Part shown: positions 35,095 to 44,165 of the stretch, piece after piece
Numbering within the stretch: position 1 is the stretch's first letter
How the letters are laid out: every line of letters begins with the position of its first letter
DNA from: an uncultured Collinsella sp.
GTDB lineage: Bacteria; Actinomycetota; Coriobacteriia; Coriobacteriales; Coriobacteriaceae
Assembly (NCBI GenBank): GCA_900545605.1
Contig: UQZL01000001.1
Coordinates: 62,001 to 126,000, forward strand
Direction: 5' to 3'
DNA length: 64,000 bases
Translations under genes and position numbers: made by a program
Notes under the pieces: model-generated
Seen by the model: only the letters and a program-made list of their open reading frames with translations
What the model was told of the DNA's origin: nothing
The model's database searches: none

Positions 35095-36396
35095 ATGGCA
35101 CCAGCTCTGTCCGATTTTCAACCGCAACCAGCGCCCAAAGCCACCCCGGCCGCGCAAGCCGCTATCGGTGACGGTCTTGTTGCCGAGGCTCAAGCTTTTG
35201 CAGACAAGCTTGCTGCGTGGCGCCACGATCTGCATCAGACGCCCGAGTTGGGTAATCGCCTTCCGCAAACCTCTGCGTATATCCAGGCACGTCTGACCGA
35301 GATGGGCATCCCGTTTGCCACGCTCGTCGACGGCTCCTGTGTTGTGGGCTTAATCGGTGCCGGTGCGGCCGTGGCGGCCCAGGGCAACGGTACGTGCACG
35401 GACGATCAGGCCGGCACGGTCATCATGCTGCGCGGTGACATGGATGCCCTTCCCGTCGCGGAAGAGTCGGACGAACCTTTCGCCTCTGTCAACGGCTGCA
35501 TGCATGCTTGCGGCCACGATATGCATGCGACGGCCTTGCTTGGTGCCGCCCGCCTGCTCAAGGCTCGCGAGGCCGAGCTTGTCGATGCCAATGCCACGGT
35601 TAAGCTGCTGTTTCAGCCGGGCGAGGAAACCTTTGAGGGCGCTCGCGCTGCCATTGCCGATGGCCTTCTGCAGAACCCGCGTCCCCAGGCGGCTTTCGCC
35701 ATGCACGTTAACAGCCAATCGCCGCTCGGCCTGGTGCTCTATGGGAGCCCGGCGCTTTCGGGCGTGTACGGTTTCCGCATTACACTGCAGGGCAAGGGCG
35801 GCCATGGCTCGAGCCCCGAGATCTGCATCGACCCCATCACGGCCGGCGTCCATGTGCACCTGGCACTCCAGGAGCTCATCTCCCGCGAGGTGCCGGCGGC
35901 CAAGGAGGTCGCACTCACCGTGGGTAAGTTTGCCGGCGGACAGGCGGCAAACGTCATTCCCGACACCTGCGTGCTCGAAGGAACGCTGCGCGGCTTTGAC
36001 GTCGAGCTCATGGCGCATCTTAAGACCCGCATCGCCGAGGTCGTCAATGGCGTAGCGGCAACGTATCGTACGCCGGCGACCATCGAGACGCTCTCGGATG
36101 TTCCGCCGCTCGTACTCGATGACGATATGACCCAGGCATCGCTGGGCTATGTGGGTGCGACATTGCCCAAGGCAGCTTTTCTGCCGCTGTTCCACGCCAT
36201 GGCGAGCGAGGACTTTGCGCTTATCTCGAGCGAGATCCCGAGCGCGTACTTTACCGTGGGCGCCGCTGTAACCGATACGGATGAGCATTTTGCCCAGCAC
36301 CATCCCAAGGCGCGCTTTAGCGATGCCGAGCTGCCGCTCGGTGCCGCGGCATATGCCGCCGTCGCCCTTGGTTTTGTAGCGGACCACAAGGAGTAA
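35095..36396 (+). CDS. M20-family amidohydrolase (aminoacylase/hippurate hydrolase-like)
   Basis: 433 residues. Binuclear metal peptidase-like amidohydrolase that removes acyl groups from amino acids or similar amides. Motifs are WRHDLHQTPELG near residue 40, RGDMDALPV, the metal-ligand HACGHDMH (which includes the Cys ligand of the IAA-amidohydrolase branch) and LLFQPGEET. The dimerisation domain contains GKGGHGSSPE. An Ala/Pro-rich N-terminal ~25 residues is not conserved in the family. The MFS gene starts 3 nt downstream, so the pair may take up and hydrolyse, or hydrolyse and export, one compound. Confidence 0.88.
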   Translation: MAPALSDFQPQPAPKATPAAQAAIGDGLVAEAQAFADKLAAWRHDLHQTPELGNRLPQTSAYIQARLTEMGIPFATLVDGSCVVGLIGAGAAVAAQGNGTCTDDQAGTVIMLRGDMDALPVAEESDEPFASVNGCMHACGHDMHATALLGAARLLKAREAELVDANATVKLLFQPGEETFEGARAAIADGLLQNPRPQAAFAMHVNSQSPLGLVLYGSPALSGVYGFRITLQGKGGHGSSPEICIDPITAGVHVHLALQELISREVPAAKEVALTVGKFAGGQAANVIPDTCVLEGTLRGFDVELMAHLKTRIAEVVNGVAATYRTPATIETLSDVPPLVLDDDMTQASLGYVGATLPKAAFLPLFHAMASEDFALISSEIPSAYFTVGAAVTDTDEHFAQHHPKARFSDAELPLGAAAYAAVALGFVADHKE

Positions 36397-36399
36397 TCA

Positions 36400-37704
36400 A
36401 TGTCCCAGCAACGTAAGTTCTTCCCCGGCTGGCTCGTGGTGGCCTCCGGCTTTGTGATCATGGCCACGTGCTACACGATTTTCGTCAACTGCATGAGCCT
36501 GTTCCAGCCGCTGATCGTCAGCGACCTGGGCATTTCCCTTGCGCAGTACAACATCTCCAATGCCATCTCCACCGTGGTGAGCGTTGTGGGTTCGCTTGTG
36601 ATCGGCCATGTTGCCGATAAAGTAAGCGGCCGCGTTCTGGGCTCCCTCACCGTTATCGCCACCTCTGCCGTGCTTGTCGGCATGAGCTTTGTGGGCGAGC
36701 TTTGGCAGGTCTACGTGCTCTTTGCCGTCTCGGGCTGCTTCGCCGTGGCCTCGACCCGCCTGCTCATTAGCCTCGTCACTGCCAACTGGTTTACAGCCAA
36801 ACGCGGTCTTGCTATCTCCATTGCGCTTTCGGGCTCGGGCTTTGGCGGCGCCATTCTCTCGCCGATCGTGAGCTCGCTAATCGTGAGCGTGGGCTGGCGT
36901 TCCGCCTTCTTGGTGCTTGCCGCCGTCTGCATTGTGGCGGCGCTGCCCATCACGGCGTATTCCTTCCGCACCAAACCTTCCGAGATTGGCCTGAAGCCGC
37001 TCGGCGAGAACCCGGGCGATCCGTCTGTTTCCACCGCGGGCGATAAGGACGAGCATACGGCCCCCGACGTCAGTGTTGGTTGGTCGCGCATTAAGAAGAG
37101 CCCGGCATTCTGGCTGCTCGTCGTGGCATTCCTTTTTATGGGCCTTGTCAATGGCGCCATCCTGCCCAACCAGGTTACGAATATGACGAGCGTCACCGTC
37201 AACGGCGCCAAGATCGTCACGGGCGGTCACGACCCTATGTGGGCAGGCACCGTGCTTTCGGCCTATATGGTTACCGTCGTTATCGCCAAGATTTCCCTTG
37301 GCGCCATCTATGATCGATTTGGCCTGCGTTTTGGCAATGTGTTGGGGTCCGTTGCGTGCATCGTTGCCTGCGTCACCCTGTGCTTCCCCGCAACCGACCT
37401 CGGCCCCATCGTGGCTGCCATTAGCTTTGGTATCGGAACGTGCATGGGCACCATTACGCCCACGATCGCTGCGTCTAAGCAGTTTGGCATGGCCGACCTG
37501 GGTAAGGTCACGGGCACCATTACCTCGCTCGAGATGGTCGGTGGCACCGTGGGCGCCATCGTCTCGGGTGTGCTGTTCGACGCTACGGGCTCCTTTGCGA
37601 GCACCTGGATCGTGTGCCTGGTGTGCTCCGTGGCTATGCTCGTGTTTCTGTTGGCGTCCGAGCCCATCGCTGCCAAGCTGCGCGCGAGCGTGGCGGGGGA
37701 GTAG
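36400..37704 (+). CDS. MFS transporter (oxalate/formate antiporter-like)
   Basis: 434 residues, twelve membrane helices. The layout of the first helices (WLVVASGFVIMATCYTIFVN), the central hydrophilic loop (GDPSVSTAGDKDEHTAPDVS) and IYDRFGLRFGNVLGS between helices fits the OFA subfamily of monocarboxylate/organic-acid carriers. Substrate unknown; cotranscription with the M20 hydrolase suggests an acyl-amino acid or a product of its hydrolysis. Followed by a large hairpin. Confidence 0.86.
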   Translation: MSQQRKFFPGWLVVASGFVIMATCYTIFVNCMSLFQPLIVSDLGISLAQYNISNAISTVVSVVGSLVIGHVADKVSGRVLGSLTVIATSAVLVGMSFVGELWQVYVLFAVSGCFAVASTRLLISLVTANWFTAKRGLAISIALSGSGFGGAILSPIVSSLIVSVGWRSAFLVLAAVCIVAALPITAYSFRTKPSEIGLKPLGENPGDPSVSTAGDKDEHTAPDVSVGWSRIKKSPAFWLLVVAFLFMGLVNGAILPNQVTNMTSVTVNGAKIVTGGHDPMWAGTVLSAYMVTVVIAKISLGAIYDRFGLRFGNVLGSVACIVACVTLCFPATDLGPIVAAISFGIGTCMGTITPTIAASKQFGMADLGKVTGTITSLEMVGGTVGAIVSGVLFDATGSFASTWIVCLVCSVAMLVFLLASEPIAAKLRASVAGE

Positions 37705-37749
37705 GTAGGCCAAAGCGCATCGCCGCTTGTCTGCTTCGTCCGTGACTGC

Positions 37750-37811
37750 CGCGGCGGCGCGTCCGGCCGAACGAGTTCCCATACCCTCGTTCGGTCAGAC
37801 GCGCCGCCGCG
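37750..37811. terminator. Large G/C-rich hairpin after the MFS gene
   Basis: A ~26-bp stem (CGCGGCGGCGCGTC and GCCGAACGAG paired with their complements, a mismatch between) around TTCCCATAC, without a T-run. A TATAAT hexamer at 37828-37833, probably the hisS -10, follows. Confidence 0.6.
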
Positions 37812-37875
37812 TTGCTGCTTTGTGCCGTATAATGTCCACTACCTATGACGCGATACAAAAGAAAGGTGTTTGCCC

Positions 37876-39189
37876 ATGCAGGCACAGAAGGCGGAGGGAA
37901 CCCGCGACCTTATCGGCGCCGAGATGCGCGCCTGGCAAAAGATGCAGCAGATTGCGGCCAGCGTATTCGAGCCGTTTGGCTTTAAGCCCATCGAGACGCC
38001 CGCGATCGAGCAGGTGGACGTGTTTGTCCACGGTATCGGCCAGTCGACCGACGTCGTGCGCAAGGAGATGTTCCGCGTGTTTAGCGGCGCCAACCTGGAG
38101 CGCGTCTTTGCTGAGGGCACCGACACCAAGCTCAAGCCCAAGCAGCGCCTGGCCCTTCGTCCCGAGGGCACGGCCGGTGTGGTGCGCGCCGTCGTGGAGA
38201 ACAACCTGGTGTCCCAGGGCTCCACGCCGTTTAAGGCTTACTACGCCGAGGCCATGTTCCGTGGCGAGCGTCCCCAGAAGGGTCGCCTGCGCCAGTTCCA
38301 CCAGGTAGGCATCGAGTGGCTCGGCGCTCCCGATCCGGCTGCCGACGCCGAGTGCATCATCATGCTCATGGAGTTCTACAAGCGTCTTGGTTTCGATCTT
38401 TCCAAGCTCCGTCTGCTCATTAACTCGATGGGCGATGCCCAATGCCGTCCGGCCTATCGCGAGCAGGTCAAGCAGTTTATCCTCGATCACGCCGACGAGA
38501 TGTGCGACGAGTGCCGCGAGCGCGCCGAGCTCAACCCGCTGCGCGCCTTCGACTGCAAGAACGACCACTGCCGCGAGATCATGGCCGACGCCCCGCTGAT
38601 GGGCGACAACCTGTGCGACGAGTGCCGCGAGCACTACGAGCAAGTCAAGCGCTATCTGGATGCGGCGGGTATCGAGTATGTCGAGGACCCCACCTTGGTG
38701 CGTGGCCTGGACTACTACACCCGTACCGTCTTTGAAGTCGAGGCTCCCGGTGCCGGTGTCGGCTCCATCGGTGGCGGCGGTCGCTACGACGGCTTGGTCG
38801 AGCTCGAGGGTGGCAAGCCCACGGCAGGCGTCGGCTTCGCTGTCGGTTTTGAGCGTGCGCTGCTGGCCCTTCAGGCCTTTGGTAACGACTTGGGTGCCGA
38901 GGAGGCCCCGTGCGTCTACGTTGCCAATGCCGGCAAGGAGCTGCGCCAGAACGTCTTTGCCATCACGCAGGAGCTTCGCGCCGCTGGCATCGTGACCGAG
39001 GCCGACTACCAGGGTCGTTCGCTCAAAGCTCAGTTTAAGCAGGCCGACAAGGTGGGCGCCAAGCTCATTTTGGTCCTGGGTGGCGACGAGCTTGCCGCCG
39101 GCAAGGTCAAGGTGCGCGACATGGAGAGCCATGACGAGGTACTCGTCGATCTGGCCAACGTTGTCGAGGCGGTTCGCGAGCGCCTGTAG
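37876..39189 (+). CDS. hisS: Histidyl-tRNA synthetase
   Basis: 437 residues. Class II synthetase. Motif 1 region EGTRDLIGAEMRAWQKMQQI, motif 2 YYAEAMFRGERPQKGRLRQFHQ, the histidine-specific VRGLDYYTRTVFE and GSIGGGGRYDGLVE, motif 3 GVGFAVGFERALLAL, and a C-terminal anticodon-binding domain. ATG at 37876 with GAAAGG 9 nt upstream; a TTG 6 nt earlier is unlikely. Followed by a terminator at 39247. Confidence 0.96.
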   Translation: MQAQKAEGTRDLIGAEMRAWQKMQQIAASVFEPFGFKPIETPAIEQVDVFVHGIGQSTDVVRKEMFRVFSGANLERVFAEGTDTKLKPKQRLALRPEGTAGVVRAVVENNLVSQGSTPFKAYYAEAMFRGERPQKGRLRQFHQVGIEWLGAPDPAADAECIIMLMEFYKRLGFDLSKLRLLINSMGDAQCRPAYREQVKQFILDHADEMCDECRERAELNPLRAFDCKNDHCREIMADAPLMGDNLCDECREHYEQVKRYLDAAGIEYVEDPTLVRGLDYYTRTVFEVEAPGAGVGSIGGGGRYDGLVELEGGKPTAGVGFAVGFERALLALQAFGNDLGAEEAPCVYVANAGKELRQNVFAITQELRAAGIVTEADYQGRSLKAQFKQADKVGAKLILVLGGDELAAGKVKVRDMESHDEVLVDLANVVEAVRERL

Positions 39190-39246
39190 CGCATCTTTTT
39201 GAGCTGCGGGCCTGCTATCGTGCCCTGCTCATGAAGAGCGATTGTT

Positions 39247-39284
39247 ACGGGGGTGTTTCGCTTTTATGCGGAATGCCCCCGTTT
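39247..39284 (+). terminator. Terminator-like hairpin after hisS
   Basis: ACGGGGG/CCCCCGT with an inner TCGC/GCGG(A) pairing, followed by TTTG. Confidence 0.65.
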
Positions 39285-39396
39285 GCGTATGCCGCCCACC
39301 GAGAAATACGACCATTTAGGGCAAAAACCCTTGCAATGCAGAAAATACTTTTGTGTGGTAAAGCGCAATCAGCGCCGAAAGTTTTTGCCGAGTGCC

Positions 39397-39402
39397 TATA
39401 AT
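39397..39402 (+). promoter_or_regulatory. Candidate -10 hexamer of ppc
   Basis: TATAAT lies 45 bp before the ppc start. No good -35 is seen at the expected distance, so only the -10 is proposed. Confidence 0.35.
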
Positions 39403-39446
39403 GAATATCGCATGTTACGTGCATAGAAGGAGGAATGGGAGGAAAC

Positions 39447-42260
39447 GTGGCTGAGAACCTAAGCAACCAGTCTGTACCCGAAGCCGCGGCGCGCGTCGCT
39501 GCCGTGGTCAACCGCCTCGTTAACCGAATCGGCTCGAATGCCGAGTCCAGGGAGCGTCTCGCCGAGATCGAGATCCCCGAGGAGCTGCGCGATAATCTGG
39601 CGCTGTTCCTGCGCCTGGAGCGCCGTGTGCTTAGCGAGTATGATCCCGAGATCGCGGACCTGTTCGACAAGATTCTGTCGGCCGAAATCGTGGCCAATGC
39701 CGGCAACCCCGGTAGCCGTGCCGCTGACGAGGCCGTCGACGAGCAGGGCGTGCCCACCGCCGACGAGCCCACCGCCGTGGCGTTTCGCGAGGTCGTCGAT
39801 CTGATCGATAGTCTGCCGCTCGATAAGCAGCAGGTTATCGTCCGCGCCTTTACGAGCTTCTTCCACCTGGCAAACCTGTCGGAGGAGAACTACCGTGTGG
39901 CGCAGCTGCGCGAGCGCGAGGCCGGTGCGTCGACTGATACCGAGGTCGATCCCGCCAACGAGCTTACCGTCGCCTATCACCAGCTGGTAGACGAGATGGG
40001 TGTCGAGGGCGCCAACGAGCTGCTCGACAAGCTCGAGTTCCACCCTGTCTTTACCGCACATCCCACCGAGGCCCGTCGTAAGGCCGTCGAGGGCAAGATT
40101 CGCCGTATCTCCAACCTGCTGGAGGAGCGTCCGCGTCTGGGCGGCTCCGACCTGGTGGAGAACGAGCGCCATATGCTGCAGGAGATCGACGCCTTGGTGC
40201 GTACGAGCCCCATTGCGCTCAAGAAGCCCACGCCGGTCGAGGAAGCCGATACCATCATCGACATCTTCGATAACACGCTGTTCGACGTTATCCCCGTCAT
40301 CTATCGTCGCTTTGACGACTGGGTGCTGGGTGATAAGGCCGGTACCGTGCCGCCGCTGTGCCCGGCATTCTTCCATCCCGGCAGCTGGATCGGTTCCGAC
40401 CGCGACGGTAACCCCAACGTCACCGCCAAGGTGAGCCGTGAGGTCGCCGCCAAGTACTTCACCCACATGGTGCTCAAACTCGAGGACAAGTGCCGCCGCA
40501 TCGGCCGCAACCTCACGCTCGAGGCCACCTACAGCAAGCCGTCGGCCGAGCTCATCAACCTGTGGAACCATCAGGTCGAGATGAGCACCCAGTACACGGC
40601 CCGCGCCGAGCTGATCTCCGAGCACGAGCCGCATCGCGCCGTCATGCTCGTCATGGCCGACCGTCTGAACGCCACCGTGCGCCGTATCACCGACACCATG
40701 TACCACAGCGCCGATGAGTTCCTGGATGACCTGCGCGTCGTCCAGCGCTCGCTGGCCGCCTGCGGTGCCGTCCGTGCTGCCTATGGCCCGGTCCAGACCA
40801 TCATCTGGCAGGTCGAGTCCTTCGGCTTCCATATGGTCGAGATGGAGTTCCGTCAGCACTCCGTGGTGCACGCCCGTGCCCTCAAGGATATCCACGAGAA
40901 CGGTATCCACGGCGACCTGCAGCCCATGACGCGCGAGGTCATCGATACCTTCCGTGCCATCGGTTCCATCCAAAAGCGTTACGGCAAGAAGATGGCGCAC
41001 CGCTACATCATCTCGTTCACCAAGAGCGCCCAGCATGTGGCCGACGTCTTTGAGCTCGCCCACCTGTCCTTTGCACACGAGGAGGACGTGCCCGAGCTCG
41101 ACGTGATCCCGCTGTTCGAGCAGCTTGAGGACCTCGAGGGCTGCGTTGACGTACTCGACCAGATGCTTACGCTGCCCGTGGTGCAAAAGCGCCTTGCCCA
41201 GACCAACCGACGCATGGAGGTCATGCTGGGCTATTCCGATTCCTCCAAGGATGCCGGTCCTACCACGGCCATGCTCGCGCTGCACTCCGCGCAGGAGCGC
41301 ATTGCCAAGTGGGCCGAGAAGAACGATATCGACCTGGTGCTCATGCACGGTCGCGGCGGTGCCGTGGGCCGTGGCGGTGGCCCGGCCAACAAGGCCGTGC
41401 TGGCGCAGCCCAAGGGTTCGGTCAACTGCTTCTTTAAGCTCACCGAGCAGGGCGAGGTCATCTTTGCCCGTTACGGCAACCGCACGCTGGCTCAGCGCCA
41501 TGTTGAGTCCGTTGCCGCCGCAACGCTTTTGCAGTCGGCTCCGAGTGTCGAGAAGACCAACACCGAGACCACGCAGAAGTTCTGGGATATGGCCGAGAAG
41601 CTCAACGCCGTAAGCCACGAGCGCTATCTGGACCTGCTGAACACCGAGGACTTTACACCGTGGTTCTCGACCGTGACGCCGCTGACCGAGGTCGGACTGC
41701 TGCCGATCGGCTCGCGTCCCGCCAAGCGCGGCTTAGGCGCCAAGTCGCTCGACGACCTGCGTACCATTCCGTGGATCTTCAGCTGGAGCCAGGCGCGCAT
41801 TAACCTGGCCGCTTGGTACGGCCTGGGCACCGCCTGCGAGCAGCTGGGCGACCTTGAGCAGCTTAAGGCTGCCTACCAGGAGTGGCCGTTCTTCCGCACG
41901 TTCATCGACAACATCGAGATGTCGATCGCCAAGACCGACCAGCGCATCGCCAAGATGTATCTGCATCTGGGCGATCGCCGGGATCTGTCCGAGAAGGTCT
42001 TTACCGAGATGCAGCTCACCCGTAAGTGGGTCCTTGCCATCGTCGGTGACGAATGGCCGCTGCAGCGCCGTCGCGTGCTCGGCTGCGCTGTCCGCGTGCG
42101 TAACCCCTACGTCGACGCCCTGTCCATCGCCCAGGTTCGCGCCCTTCGCGAGGTGCGTATGAACCAGGACGAGATGGCCGAGGAGAAGAAGGCCGAGTAC
42201 ATGAGCCTGATTCTTTCGACTGTGACCGGCGTCTCGGCAGGACTGCAGAACACGGGGTAA
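39447..42260 (+). CDS. ppc: Phosphoenolpyruvate carboxylase
   Basis: 937 residues. Anaplerotic formation of oxaloacetate from PEP and bicarbonate. Catalytic motifs are VFTAHPTEARRKAV (His of motif 1), GSDRDGNPNVTAKV, GYSDSSKDAGPTTA and HGRGGAVGRGGGPA. The C-terminus ends GLQNTG, the normal QNTG end that binds the allosteric effector. GTG at 39447 is preferred because GGGAGG lies 4 nt upstream; an ATG at 39435 has its AGGAGG only 1 nt away. Monocistronic. Confidence 0.96.
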   Translation: MAENLSNQSVPEAAARVAAVVNRLVNRIGSNAESRERLAEIEIPEELRDNLALFLRLERRVLSEYDPEIADLFDKILSAEIVANAGNPGSRAADEAVDEQGVPTADEPTAVAFREVVDLIDSLPLDKQQVIVRAFTSFFHLANLSEENYRVAQLREREAGASTDTEVDPANELTVAYHQLVDEMGVEGANELLDKLEFHPVFTAHPTEARRKAVEGKIRRISNLLEERPRLGGSDLVENERHMLQEIDALVRTSPIALKKPTPVEEADTIIDIFDNTLFDVIPVIYRRFDDWVLGDKAGTVPPLCPAFFHPGSWIGSDRDGNPNVTAKVSREVAAKYFTHMVLKLEDKCRRIGRNLTLEATYSKPSAELINLWNHQVEMSTQYTARAELISEHEPHRAVMLVMADRLNATVRRITDTMYHSADEFLDDLRVVQRSLAACGAVRAAYGPVQTIIWQVESFGFHMVEMEFRQHSVVHARALKDIHENGIHGDLQPMTREVIDTFRAIGSIQKRYGKKMAHRYIISFTKSAQHVADVFELAHLSFAHEEDVPELDVIPLFEQLEDLEGCVDVLDQMLTLPVVQKRLAQTNRRMEVMLGYSDSSKDAGPTTAMLALHSAQERIAKWAEKNDIDLVLMHGRGGAVGRGGGPANKAVLAQPKGSVNCFFKLTEQGEVIFARYGNRTLAQRHVESVAAATLLQSAPSVEKTNTETTQKFWDMAEKLNAVSHERYLDLLNTEDFTPWFSTVTPLTEVGLLPIGSRPAKRGLGAKSLDDLRTIPWIFSWSQARINLAAWYGLGTACEQLGDLEQLKAAYQEWPFFRTFIDNIEMSIAKTDQRIAKMYLHLGDRRDLSEKVFTEMQLTRKWVLAIVGDEWPLQRRRVLGCAVRVRNPYVDALSIAQVRALREVRMNQDEMAEEKKAEYMSLILSTVTGVSAGLQNTG

Positions 42261-42281
42261 TCGATAGCCCTGTAGTCGTCC

Positions 42282-42408
42282 GGGTCCGCCATTAGTTTAC
42301 TTTTAGGCACGTCCTCGGACATGCAAGAAGCCCTCGCTGCGCACTTCGTGCGGCGAGGGCTTCTTGCGTCCTGCGGAGTGTGCCTAAAAGTAAACTAATG
42401 GCGGACCC
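42282..42408. repeat. Nested palindrome family copy 1 (29-bp outer arms)
   Basis: Outer arms 42282-42310 and 42380-42408 are perfect 29-nt inverted repeats. The 69-nt core has an inner 15-bp stem (42323-42337 with 42353-42367) topped by CGCAC-TTC-GTGCG. The internal-loop strands GTCCTCGGAC and TCCTGCGGA can each form a mini-hairpin, giving a cruciform-like four-way junction. Lies right after ppc. A second copy is at 44919-45043. Confidence 0.9.
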
Positions 42409-42415
42409 TGCGATG

Positions 42416-42586
42416 TCCGGTCTTCGGCGGATTACTGGCTGGGGGAATAATGGCGCGCTTCGCGCGTTTGGAAAGGGCTTCGTGCTGCGGAATGCATTCA
42501 GAGGGAAACCCGTCGGGTCCCTTTGTCCTCGGTCTTCGGCGGATTACGGGCTGAAGGGAAGAAAGGCGCGCTTCGCGCGTTTTGGA
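42416..42586 (+). repeat. Two direct repeats of ~57 bp with internal hairpins
   Basis: Copies 42416-42472 and 42527-42586 share GGTCTTCGGCGGATTAC and GGCGCGCTTCGCGCG and end with TTTGGA. Each holds a GCGCGC-TTC-GCGCG hairpin. Between them, AGGGAAACCCG/CGGGTCCCT forms another hairpin followed by TTTG. No gene is seen in the whole 42409-42838 stretch. Confidence 0.7.
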
Positions 42587-42681
42587 TGGGGTTTGTCCTG
42601 GCGGCGCGTTTGGCGCCTCGCGCCTCGCGTCTTATCGATCGGGATTGAGATGCATGTGGTGCTTCTCGCCTTACGACTGTA

Positions 42682-42717
42682 GCGGCCGCGGTCCCGTTTG
42701 GGATCGCGGCCGTTTTG
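42682..42717 (+). terminator. Terminator-like hairpin before larA
   Basis: GCGGCCGCGGTCCC/GGGATCGCGGCCG with a GTTT loop, followed by TTTTG. Confidence 0.75.
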
Positions 42718-42838
42718 ATGTGGGTCAAATATGAACGTTGTGTTAACGAGTCGGTGGACGGTGGTGTTTTTCGGTGAGCGGCGTATCCTTCCAACGGTTT
42801 ATCTAGTGTGTCAGTTGAAAGGAAGAGGGCGCTCGTCA

Positions 42839-44116
42839 TTGTTTGAATGCGAACTACCGTTTGACCACAAGACGTTGCATCTAGAGCTTGAGGATAAGAA
42901 CTTCGCTGGTGTGATGGAGGGTCATCAAAACGAGTTTAAGACCACGAAATCGCAGGAAGAGCTGGTAGAGGAGTCGCTTGCCAACCCTTATGGCTCGCCG
43001 TCGCTCGAGGAGCTTTGTGCTGGCAAGAAGGATATTGTCATCATTAGCTCCGATCATACGCGTCCCGTTCCCTCGCGTGTGACGATGCCTATTCTGCTGC
43101 ATCACATCCATTCTGCTGCGCCTGAGGCTCGCGTGCGTATTTTGGTTGCTACGGGAATGCACCGTCCGTCGACGCACGAGGAGCTCGTCAACAAGTATGG
43201 CGAGGAGATTGTTGCCAACGAGGAAATCGTCATGCACGTCGCGACCGACGACAGCATGATGAAAAAGATCGGTACCTTGCCTTCTGGTGGCGAGTGCATC
43301 ATCAACAAGATTGCTGCCGATTGCGATCTGCTGCTTGCCGAGGGCTTTATTGAGCCGCACTTCTTTGCCGGTTTCTCTGGTAGCCGCAAGTCCGTCCTGC
43401 CTGGCATCGCCAGCTACAAGACCATCATGTACAACCACAACGGTCAGTTTGTGAACGATCCCCATTCGCGTGCCGGCAACCTGTGCCACAACCACGTGAG
43501 CGAGGACATGTTTGCCGCCGCTGAGATGGCTCACCTTGCCTTTGTGCTTAACGTGGTGCTCAACGGCAAGCACGAGGTCATCGGCTCCTTTGCCGGCGAC
43601 ATCCACAAGGCGCACGAGGCCGGCTGTGAGTTCGTGAAGAGCCTTGCCGGCGTTGAGCCCGTTGAGTGCGAGATTGCCATCACCACCAACGGCGGCTACC
43701 CGCTCGACCAGAACATCTATCAGGCCGTGAAGGGCATGTGCTCTGCCGAGGCTACGCTTCCCGAGGGCGGTGTAATTATCGACGTCGCCGGCTGTGCCGA
43801 CGGTCACGGTGGCGAGGGCTTCTATCACAACATCGCCGACAATGATCCGGCAGAGTTTGAGCGCGCCTGCATCGACCGTCCTAAGGACGAGACCCTGCCC
43901 GACCAGTGGACGAGCCAGATCTTTGCCCGCATCCTGGCGCATCACCCTGTGATCATGGTTACCGACCTGTGCGATCACCAGATGATCAAGGATATGCACA
44001 TGACGCCGGTCAACACTCTCGATGAGGCGCTCAAGCTCGCCTTTGAGATGAAGGGTGCCGATGCCAAGGTGGCCGTCATTCCCGATGGCCTGGGCGTTGT
44101 CGTCGCTCAGCACTAG
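42839..44116 (+). CDS. larA: Nickel-pincer lactate racemase LarA
   Basis: 425 residues, matching the ~424 of characterised LarA. Interconverts D- and L-lactate with a nickel pincer nucleotide cofactor. Active-site segments are SSDHTRPVPS, EPHFFAGFSGSRKSVLPGI (His plus the cofactor-attaching Lys) and TIMYNHN. Near-complete colinearity with the Lactiplantibacillus enzyme as I remember it, including NGGYPLDQNIYQAVKGM and DGHGGEGFYHN. TTG start at 42839 chosen because GAAAGGAAGAGGG precedes it and it fits the family's N-terminus (ELPFDHKT); the upstream in-frame sequence is not protein-like. Followed by a MIP channel. Confidence 0.93.
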   Translation: MFECELPFDHKTLHLELEDKNFAGVMEGHQNEFKTTKSQEELVEESLANPYGSPSLEELCAGKKDIVIISSDHTRPVPSRVTMPILLHHIHSAAPEARVRILVATGMHRPSTHEELVNKYGEEIVANEEIVMHVATDDSMMKKIGTLPSGGECIINKIAADCDLLLAEGFIEPHFFAGFSGSRKSVLPGIASYKTIMYNHNGQFVNDPHSRAGNLCHNHVSEDMFAAAEMAHLAFVLNVVLNGKHEVIGSFAGDIHKAHEAGCEFVKSLAGVEPVECEIAITTNGGYPLDQNIYQAVKGMCSAEATLPEGGVIIDVAGCADGHGGEGFYHNIADNDPAEFERACIDRPKDETLPDQWTSQIFARILAHHPVIMVTDLCDHQMIKDMHMTPVNTLDEALKLAFEMKGADAKVAVIPDGLGVVVAQH

Positions 44117-44165
44117 TACGCGGCCTAAACGAATCGTTTATAACCGACAAGAAAGATAAGGTTTT

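Noticed and set aside
37812..37875. T-box leader before hisS (also considered before serS, metG and aspS)
   Set aside because: No specifier stem, T-box sequence or paired terminator/antiterminator could be found in these leaders.
39459..41618. A 719-codon open frame on the minus strand opposite ppc
   Set aside because: Same reason: shadow of a long G/C-rich gene.
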